DNA of 9,231 bases from Chitinophagales bacterium (GTDB lineage: Bacteria; Bacteroidota; Bacteroidia; Chitinophagales; UBA2359): assembly GCA_020629335.1 (NCBI GenBank), contig JAHDDN010000202.1, forward strand, positions 1 through 9,231, read 5' to 3'. The position numbers were made by a program, and so were the translations under genes. Below the pieces are notes generated by a model. The model had not been told where the DNA came from. It did no database searches and saw only the letters and a program-made list of their open reading frames with translations. Shown here in pieces: positions 1 to 6,200 of this stretch (position 1 is its first letter; every line of letters starts with the position of its first letter).

Positions 1-83
1 ATAGAAAGCCGAATATAATCATTATTTTTTAATAAAAAAATGGGGACCTTATTTGATAATGATTTTGTAATAGCCAAGCTTAG

Positions 84-109
84 AAAATGAATAGTAATTT
101 ATTCATTTT
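84..109. other. AT-rich perfect inverted repeat
   Basis: A 10-bp arm AAAATGAATA at 84-93 is followed by a 6-nt loop and the perfect complement TATTCATTTT at 100-109. The stem is almost entirely A/T, so it would be weak as a terminator, although a T precedes the following AATG. The rest of 1-215 is AT-rich (stops in several frames) and shows no gene that I recognise. It could be the 3' hairpin of a gene left of the window or a chance palindrome in AT-rich DNA. Confidence 0.3.
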
Positions 110-215
110 TAATGCGTTTTTCGTTATTAATGAAAATATACGTAAACAAAACAATGTCCTTGGCATAAAATTTGGCCTTTATAGTGCATAATTCCCTAAT
201 AAACAAGCTTATATT

Positions 216-452
216 TTGAATTTCCTTTCAAAACATTTTAAAACACATGAGAATGAAGTAAGCCTTTTTAGAGTTTGGTCTTTTCTAGTCATGATTTTTA
301 TTCCTTTTTATGGGATGATATTATTAGAAACAGACATTGGTTTGGCGATTTGTAAACGGATAGTAGAGAATCATAAAGGTGATTTTAAGATTAAATCTAA
401 GGAAGGAGAAGGATCAACTTTTGAATTCAGTATTGTTAAGGGCTTGGCTTGA
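216..452 (+). pseudogene. Sensor histidine kinase remnant (C-terminal ATPase piece)
   Basis: This 78-codon frame opens with TTG, and no ATG is available in frame at the beginning; it stays open back to a stop at 189-191. Its second half, from about residue 39 (ETDIGLAICKRIVENH, then a KEGEGSTFEF block), matches the end of the HATPase_c domain of sensor kinases: the G2 box, usually GTGIGLAI, followed by the GSTFxF strand. The phosphoacceptor (DHp), N box and G1 box are absent. The first half contains a hydrophobic stretch (about residues 22-37) that could be a kinase's first membrane helix, so the frame may be an internally deleted kinase. Two glycines of the G2 box read E and D, each one G-to-A change from the usual codons. 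The ATPase identification is firm; loss of function is strongly inferred; the origin of the N-terminal half is uncertain. Confidence 0.65.
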
Positions 453-488
453 TTTTGTACAAAGACTAGAAGATAAAGGATATCAATA

Positions 489-1547
489 TTAGCTTTTATC
501 ACTTATCGCCAATTTAGAAAATAATTTTTTCCCCTTAGCGTAATACTCCCAAATCAACAAGCCATCATACTTGCCTTTGGTATTAGGCGATGCCACTTTA
601 ACTTCTTTAATCAAGGATTTGACAGCTTTTCTTTTAGCGAATGACTTTCCTAAATTACCAAAAAAGTAAAAATGAGATCGAGCCACTGCCCAATAATCTT
701 TTCTTTTTCCACCTAATAAAAAACGATAAGCCGCCACCACATCTAAAGCATAACGAATAGGCAAACGAAATAATAAATCAGTCGTACTGGCATTCTTGAT
801 ATACATCGTCAAATTATTCCTAAAGTTGAGGTAGGTCTTGCGTGGATTTTCCTTTTGTAAAGTTCCTCCACCTACATGATAAACCACAGATTCAGGACAA
901 TAATGAATTTGATAACCCGCATTTTTGATGCGCCAACACAAATCAATCTCTTCCATATGCGCAAAAAAATCAGCATCTAAGCCACCCATTTGATGATATA
1001 ATTCGGCTCGCATACACAAGGCAGCTCCAGTTGCCCAAAATATTTCTGTGGAGTGTTCATATTGTCCTTCATCTAATTCACAAGTATCAAAGATACGTCC
1101 TCTACAAAACGGATAACCGTAAGCGTCTATAAATCCACCAGCCGCCCCAGCATATTCAAAATAATCCTTATTGTGATAAGCTTTCACCTTAGGTTGACAA
1201 GCTGCAATCAAAGGATCACTTTCCAGTTTTTCAATCAGCGGCTCTATCCAATTTGGACTCACTTCCACATCAGAATTGAGCAATACGTAATAATCCGCCT
1301 CCACTTTTTTCAATGCCTCATTATAACCACCTGCAAAGCCATAATTTTCCTCATTTACCACAATCTCCACATTCGGATAATGCTGCTTAGTAAAGGCAAT
1401 AGAATCGTCCGTAGAGCCATTATCTGCCATCACGACATTCAGATTCGGGTAAGTAGAAGCTACTACCGAAGGCAGAAAATCCTCCAAGAATTTTCGTCCA
1501 TTCCAATTCAAAATAACCACTGCAACTAATGGCTGTTTTTTAAGCAT
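489..1547 (-). CDS. Family 2 glycosyltransferase (rhamnosyltransferase-like)
   Basis: This 352-residue protein has the GT-A fold signature of family 2 glycosyltransferases. In order: VVILNWNG (10-17), DNGSTDDS (42-49) for nucleotide binding, NYGFAGGYNEAL (68-79), the DxD-like LLNSDVEV (89-96), a TGAALCMRAEL block (173-183), and HMEEIDLCWR (197-206) supplying the presumed catalytic acid region. VYHVGGGT (222-229) and NPRKTYLNFRNNL (about 234-246) follow, as is usual in cell-wall and O-antigen enzymes of this family. It would transfer a sugar from a nucleotide donor to a surface glycan at the cytoplasmic face of the inner membrane; the acceptor and sugar cannot be read from sequence. Length is normal and there is no signal peptide. 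The ATG at 1547 lies just before the first motif. No clear Shine-Dalgarno is visible. It is monocistronic here: a repeat element separates it from the upstream methyltransferase and the kinase remnant converges on it. Confidence 0.93.
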   Translation of the reverse strand: MLKKQPLVAVVILNWNGRKFLEDFLPSVVASTYPNLNVVMADNGSTDDSIAFTKQHYPNVEIVVNEENYGFAGGYNEALKKVEADYYVLLNSDVEVSPNWIEPLIEKLESDPLIAACQPKVKAYHNKDYFEYAGAAGGFIDAYGYPFCRGRIFDTCELDEGQYEHSTEIFWATGAALCMRAELYHQMGGLDADFFAHMEEIDLCWRIKNAGYQIHYCPESVVYHVGGGTLQKENPRKTYLNFRNNLTMYIKNASTTDLLFRLPIRYALDVVAAYRFLLGGKRKDYWAVARSHFYFFGNLGKSFAKRKAVKSLIKEVKVASPNTKGKYDGLLIWEYYAKGKKLFSKLAISDKS

Positions 1548-1584
1548 TGATCTTGTTTCTTATTTAATTGTAGATTTATTATTT

Positions 1585-1811
1585 GGGCGTGTCCATGCGC
1601 TCGCAAAAACGAATATATTACCTAAACTCTATTCATCGTTCATCATTATGCATTCATCATTCGCCGAAGGCGCATGGTCAGGCTGTCCGTTCTTATGTGG
1701 CTGTTCACCTTCTACTACGCTAAGGTCTGCTTGTCTGCTAAAGCCAGCCTTCGCATACCTAAGCTCCGTAAGTCGGTTCTCGACGCCACATACCACTTCC
1801 ATCCTTCACGC
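1585..1811. repeat. Two-hairpin structured intergenic element
   Basis: The segment begins GGGCGTG and ends CACGC, so GCGTG (1587-1591) pairs with CACGC (1807-1811) as a closing stem. Inside are two further perfect 8-bp inverted repeats: CCATGCGC (1593-1600) with GCGCATGG (1670-1677), and TATGTGGC (1694-1701) with GCCACATA (1785-1792). The result is a three-way-junction layout with the linker GGCTGTCCGTTC between hairpins. From memory, dispersed Bacteroidota intergenic repeats share GGGCGT at one end, a GGGCT-TCCG linker and ATCCCT-ACGC at the other end; I cannot check this here. The segment is richer in GC than its surroundings. It fills most of the gap between glycosyltransferase and methyltransferase. 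A 74-codon open frame across it shows no protein-like features. Confidence 0.55.
1639..1661. repeat. TTCATCATT-type direct repeat, copy 1
   Basis: A 23-bp stretch beginning TTCATCATTATGC and ending TTCATCATT lies in the loop of the first hairpin of the structured element. It matches 21 of 23 positions, in the same orientation, with 3029-3051. The neighbouring ATTCATCGTTCATC continues the same low-complexity pattern. Confidence 0.6.
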
Positions 1812-1841
1812 AAAATTGATTGAAACTTATCGTTTGAATAA

Positions 1842-2009
1842 TTACTTTTCTTCAAGTTTTAATGATAGTTGAATGGGCTTTTCATAGTCTTTAGAGTTTT
1901 TATCAACTTCAAATTCTCCAGTCTTTACTTTAGTTTCAATATCTATTGTAGGAACACTGTTTTTAATTTTCACATTAGATATTAAAGCTTCATTTACAGC
2001 ATTTCTGTT
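1842..2009 (-). pseudogene. Out-of-frame C-terminus of the methyltransferase
   Basis: This minus-strand frame, read from 2009 to the TAA at 1842-1844, has no start of its own. It begins [10 protein letters not shown], which is the ending expected after YHVGGKE-K in Dam-family methyltransferases (typically an NRN-x-x-x-EALI block), and continues for about 45 further residues that are rich in Lys, Glu and Asp. One additional A in the A6 run (T6 at 2008-2013 on the plus strand) would join it to the upstream frame after Lys262, giving a protein of about 317 residues. The absence of stops over 55 codons and the family-like motif argue that it was recently translated with the upstream part. The alternatives are a true deletion, a slippage-prone switch, ribosomal or transcriptional slippage, or a sequencing or assembly error. 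Confidence 0.75.
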
Positions 2010-2794
2010 TTTTCTTTACCCCCTACATGATAAAAATGCTCTTTAGTACAAATGTAAGAGTCTTTCCAAATAGTAAAAATATAATCGTTATTACGATACT
2101 TATTGCTCAACCAAGTAGAAAGTAAAAATTGAGCTTTACTTTCTGTAAAACCTTTATTTAACAATATTTCTTCCTCCTCAGACCATGAATCGAAATAGTC
2201 CACATGTCTGCCAATATAAGGAGGGTCTGCATATACTAAGTCGGTGCTTTTGATCTCCTTCAAAGTTTCTTTAAAATCTTGATTTTTAAAAGTGAAGTCT
2301 CCTAACTCAATTATTTGAGAAACATTTTTAACTTGATTCGTTATTTTGGTTACTAGTGCTTGTGCAAATCTATTAGGTTTTTTACAGAAAGGAACATTAT
2401 ACCCCCCTTTTTTGTTAAAACGCATCATACCATTAAAGCAAGATCGGCTAAGAAATAAAAAGTCTAAGGGCTGTCCTTTTTCATTAAATCTACTTCTTAC
2501 TTCATAATAATATTCTCCATCAGATTTAAGTGATTTTTTTCCTTCTTCAGTCAGAAATTTATTAACTATCCCACTGGTGATTTCCTTGTTTTTTAAAGCA
2601 TTGTAAAAGTTGATTAAGTGAGGATTACTATCGCACATCAAAGCCTTTTTAGGTCTGATGTTAAAACCTACTACACCAGTACCCATAAACGGCTCTACCC
2701 ATCTGTCATATTGGATATTATCTATGCTATTGGATATCCAACTAACGAGTTTCGTTTTTATTCCTTGTGATTTTATTGGAGGTACTATTGTCAT
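1994..2794 (-). CDS. Dam-family N6-adenine DNA methyltransferase, frameshifted 3' end
   Basis: This D12-class methyltransferase transfers a methyl group from S-adenosylmethionine to N6 of adenine in DNA. Numbered from the ATG at 2794 (266 residues): [13 protein letters not shown] (5-17), the motif I loop FMGTG (36-40), [13 protein letters not shown] (55-67), [19 protein letters not shown] (118-136), catalytic DPPY (190-193) and FYHVGG (254-259). The order is that of the DpnM/Dam group; the recognised sequence cannot be deduced. The open frame extends to an ATG at 2902, but those 36 extra codons come from the 31-bp repeat array and lack family similarity, whereas MTIVPPIK resembles the normal beginning. 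The frame ends early after K262 (TEML then TAA), and the missing C-terminus lies in another frame just downstream. All catalytic motifs remain. No restriction endonuclease gene is adjacent, so it looks solitary. Confidence 0.9.
   Translation of the reverse strand: MTIVPPIKSQGIKTKLVSWISNSIDNIQYDRWVEPFMGTGVVGFNIRPKKALMCDSNPHLINFYNALKNKEITSGIVNKFLTEEGKKSLKSDGEYYYEVRSRFNEKGQPLDFLFLSRSCFNGMMRFNKKGGYNVPFCKKPNRFAQALVTKITNQVKNVSQIIELGDFTFKNQDFKETLKEIKSTDLVYADPPYIGRHVDYFDSWSEEEEILLNKGFTESKAQFLLSTWLSNKYRNNDYIFTIWKDSYICTKEHFYHVGGKEKTEML
2008..2013 (-). other. A6 run at the methyltransferase frameshift
   Basis: On the coding strand the six A residues lie in the codons for Glu261, Lys262 and Thr263 of the methyltransferase. 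Adding one A restores the family-typical ending [10 protein letters not shown]. Homopolymer A runs are sites of replication slippage and of sequencing error, so this is where the frame was most likely broken. Confidence 0.65.
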
Positions 2795-2852
2795 TTTATG
2801 TCGCAATATACGTATTAATCTATCAAAACTCGAATATTCCTTTGGGAGGAGA

Positions 2853-2908
2853 GACCGCTCACTTTGTTCGCTGACAGACGAGAGATCGTTCGCTGCGCTC
2901 ACTGTCAG
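2853..2908. repeat. 31-bp tandem repeat array A
   Basis: Two units with a 31-bp period begin at 2853 (GACCGCTCACTTTGTTCGCT) and 2884 (GATCGTTCGCTGCGCTCACT), the second one being partial. The 29 bases from 2846 match those from 8880 at 27 positions. The array overlaps the artefactual 5' extension of the methyltransferase frame. A third, partial unit (GGAGACCGCTCGTTTTGCTC, 2961-2980) lies 50 bp further on. A period that is not a multiple of three argues against coding function. Confidence 0.8.
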
Positions 2909-2914
2909 ATTTTT

Positions 2915-2999
2915 TTAGGTCGATAGTCGATGGGTTTTGAGACTGTTTCTATTTCAGACGGGAGACCGCTCGTTTTGCTCTGAAACCAATGCGACCTAA
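2915..2999. repeat. Nested inverted repeats around a repeat unit
   Basis: TTAGGTCG (2915-2922) pairs with CGACCTAA (2992-2999), enclosing 69 bp. Inside, TTTCAGA (2952-2958) pairs with TCTGAAA (2979-2985) around a partial 31-bp repeat unit. The block also contains AGTCGATGG (2925-2933), repeated at 8989-8997. It lies upstream of both divergent genes and could form a cruciform or an RNA hairpin. No known element is recognised. Confidence 0.5.
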
Positions 3000-3028
3000 G
3001 CAAAACACCCCCCAAATAGCAATAAAAA

Positions 3029-3051
3029 TTCATCATTACGCATTAATCATT
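3029..3051. repeat. TTCATCATT-type direct repeat, copy 2
   Basis: This 23-bp stretch (begins TTCATCATTACGC, ends TTAATCATT) matches 1639-1661 at 21 positions in direct orientation, so the two copies bracket the methyltransferase gene. Such TCATTACGCATT strings are, to my knowledge, common low-complexity intergenic repeats in Bacteroidota. Confidence 0.55.
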
Positions 3052-3091
3052 ATTTATAATGTTGCAACATCAAATTTAATTTCATTAAATA

Positions 3092-3123
3092 TTTGTAAAT
3101 GCAAATTATATATTTTACCTTAG
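3092..3123 (+). promoter_or_regulatory. Candidate Bacteroidota promoter for the T9SS metalloprotease-like gene
   Basis: TTTG at 3092-3095 is followed after 20 bp by TACCTTAG (3116-3123), one mismatch from the Bacteroidota -7 element TAnnTTTG and at the expected spacing from the -33 TTTG. This would give an untranslated leader of roughly 130-160 nt. In DNA this AT-rich such matches are not rare, so support is weak. Otherwise 3052-3257 is AT-rich and shows no gene. Confidence 0.25.
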
Positions 3124-3257
3124 TATAACAACTCACCCAATTTTAGTATTAAACCATTTTACTCTCCTTCTTACCTTTTTGTGGGGTATTAAACTTACTT
3201 AGTATTTAACTGCCAATTTGGAGTACTAACAATATTGTTTAACTAAAATTTTTTCAA

Positions 3258-3296
3258 ATGAAAAAACTAACTTATTTGTGCCCCCCCCCTATATGA
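3258..3296 (+). other. Short upstream frame overlapping the protease start (ATGA)
   Basis: An ATG at 3258 preceded by an A/T-rich stretch opens a 12-codon frame (MKKLTYLCPPPI) that runs through the C9 tract and stops at TGA 3294-3296. That stop overlaps the ATG at 3293 in an ATGA arrangement, the classic geometry for translational coupling. MKKLTYL is a typical signal-peptide beginning, so this ATG may be the ancestral start of the large gene. With ten C residues (or seven) it would read into the large protein in frame. Confidence 0.5.
3281..3289 (+). repeat. C9 homopolymer tract, candidate phase-variation switch
   Basis: Nine consecutive C residues lie between the ATG at 3258 and the ATG at 3293, in a strongly AT-rich region. 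Changes in tract length alter whether the upstream start is fused in frame to the large secreted protein or ends at the overlapping TGA. Long C/G tracts at the 5' ends of surface-protein genes are a well-known slippage switch in other bacteria. Confidence 0.6.
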
Positions 3297-6200
3297 AATT
3301 AGGGATCATTACTTTGATTGCACTATGCTTTTGTATTAATTTCCTAAACGCTCAAATATCTTGTGATGTTGGAGATGAACCCATTGAAAAACCTCCTAAA
3401 TACTATAGAAGTATTAATGGTGGTTGTAATCTTTCTGAAAACTATGTGCCAAATGTAAACTGTGGTGATTTAGGTACTCCTTCTCATAGACCAATGATAA
3501 CAGTTAGGGTTAACTTCCATTTTGTCCAAGATTTAAATGGAGAAAATAATTTTGGCTTTGGCGGAGGCTCAACGAATGGATTAGGTATGAATTATCCTCA
3601 ATCCTACTTATCTACCGCTTGTACACCTGTTTTAATGCCAGATGATAGTAATTTTGTAACATCAGAAGGAGAGATAATTGATTTTGGTTTAGAAGATTCA
3701 TTTAATGCCATTCATATTAGTGAAAAATTACTGTCGGGAATGAATTATAAGGTCAGCAAAAATGAGCCTAACCCACTTTGGCCAGTTCCCTTATGTGTAA
3801 ATACACAAATTAGATTTGAACTTTATACAGACCCCAATGATGCTAATGATAGAGGTGTATATGTTCATCAAAGTCTTAATAATACTTATGCTTTCAATCC
3901 ACCAGGCCCCCAAACTGCCAATACCGTTTTAGCGGCTCTTTCTGTACATGGAGATAAAGTAATTGATATTTTTTTTAGTGAAAATGGTCCAACTATATTT
4001 GATGTGGGAGGTCGAGCATCTACCCCAAATACTTTAGTAGAGATTGGCAATCTATGGAAGAATGTTTTGTACTCAGGAGGTTGTGACCCAAATGCACCAG
4101 CCCCCTCCACCCTTAGTCATTATTATGGACTCATTGTTCATGAAATTGGTCATATACTCTTGCGAGAACCCAATTCGGGACATTCATTTAACTGCCCAGA
4201 TTGTAGTGATCAAAGTATTAGTCCAATAGCTGATATTGATGCAGTAGAAGAATGTAATAGTGGTACTTATGAGGATAAAAAAGGGTTCTTTCATACTAAT
4301 GGGGTAGGGTGTCCTGCTGATAGTATTTTAAATCCCTGTTTTTTTGTTGAAGGTTGCGATGACAATGCTGTAGATTTGGGAAATGGGTGCTGTTGTAGAA
4401 ATGACATAACGAATGATTTTTATGGAGTAAAATCTAATAATGTAATGGGATACAATGGTCAATCAACTGCGCTAACTCCATGCCAGTTAGGAATGATACA
4501 CTTCCATGTTTTTGACAATAGTGAACCTAAAGGAACAGCCTCTTACATTAAAAAAGATTATTGTACTGTAACAGCAGAGCCATTAGTCTTAGATACACCA
4601 GGAGAGACTATACTATGGAATAGTCGTCGTTTTATGAATAGCGATATTATTATCATGCCAGGTACTACTTTAGAATTATGTTGTGAGTTGGGAATGCCTG
4701 AAAACGGTAAAATAATCGTCAAACAAGGGGCTCGATTTGTCATTCACGAAGGTACGATTACCAATCCTTGCGGAGCTTATTGGGATGGTATTTATCTAGA
4801 GGGGAATAAAGATTATTTGCATGCTGACATGTTTGATGTGGCTGGAAATTTGAAAGAATTAGCAGAAAGCTGTATTCTAAATAATGAATTTGAAGATAAT
4901 GGCTGTTATCCAGGGACTCTTGTCATGGAAGGAGGACTAATTGAAAAAGCAGTTTGCGGAGTAAGAACAGTGGTTCATAATCAATACGATGAGTGTTATG
5001 AAGACCCTCACTCTTTTGGAGGTTTGATCTTAGCAAGTGAAAGTACATTTACTAATAATAACAAAGATGTAGCTTTTATGCAGTATGAACATGAAAATTT
5101 GAGTCGTTTTACGAATTGTACTTTTGAGCGCACCCATGAAAGTTTCGATTTCTATGAGCCTCATGTAACGATGTGGGATGTAAATGGAGTGAGATTTGAT
5201 GGCTGTACCTTTAATAATGGAGAGGCAGATTTAAATATGGATTTGTATGACGATAATGTCAATTATGATGAGTATAATTGGAAACAATCTAGTGCAATTT
5301 ATAGTATTGGAGCTGGCTATGAGGTGGTGAATGGGTGTAATTTCAATAATTATGGGGCTGCGATCAAAATATCAAGTACATCTTATACTAATGATTACCC
5401 TATCAATATATCAGGTGATGAGAGCTTGCCCAATACTTTTACTAACAACTGGGTAGGTATTTTGGCTGAATCGTCCAAAGACTTAGTCTGCCAAGAAAAT
5501 CGTTTTGTAGGAACAGGGGTATTTGATGCGGAGACAAATAACTTTGGTACAGGTATCGCCATCAATGGTAGTAGTCATTATAGAGTTTTAGATAATGAAT
5601 TTGAGCATTTACGAGAAGGAGTAATTGCCAGTAATACAGAAACGGTATTAACTAATGAAAATCATATTTTGCGCAATAACTTTACAGATATGTATGGGAG
5701 TATAGCCGCCCTGGGCCAAAACGGACAGCTTTTTTTAGACTGTAATGATTTCAATAGTACTTATGATATTAGTTTAGAGTCATTGAGTGGCTTAGATGGT
5801 AGTATTAAAAGTGAGCAAGGAACAGATGATATAGAAGGTACTATCGAGATAGATCCTGATCCAGTCAGCAATCGCTTTACAGAAGGCTGTACAGAGGCAG
5901 ATAATACTCATTTTTATGGCGAAAAAGATAATAGTGGGAATGCTTTATATGACTTCTTTACCTATTATTATCCAGATAATGCTACGGACTCAAGACTGAT
6001 ACCAACTTGTGATTTTGAGGTAAGTTATACCAAAGAAGTTACAGATGGTGTTACAGATGTTGATGCTTGCAATAATTTTGGAGGAATCGACCCTGACTGG
6101 CCTGGTGATCCTGTAACCAAATGTCCAGATCAAATAGGCTTAAATTGTTTAGATGATGTAAGAGATGAAATAGGCACTATAGCGACAACGATTGAAAATG

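Noticed and set aside
1173..1529. 118-codon plus-strand open frame
   Set aside because: It lies entirely antisense to the glycosyltransferase, whose motifs are complete, and its translation shows no recognisable features.
1600..1640. Promoter for the glycosyltransferase on the minus strand
   Set aside because: TATATTCG resembles the Bacteroidota -7 box with one mismatch, but no -33 TTTG lies at suitable spacing.
1648..1872. 74-codon plus-strand open frame
   Set aside because: It covers the structured repeat element and the end of the methyltransferase tail; its composition reflects the repeat and no domain is visible.
1842..3000. Complete restriction-modification system
   Set aside because: Only the methyltransferase is found; no reading frame beside it looks like an endonuclease, and both sides are repeat DNA.
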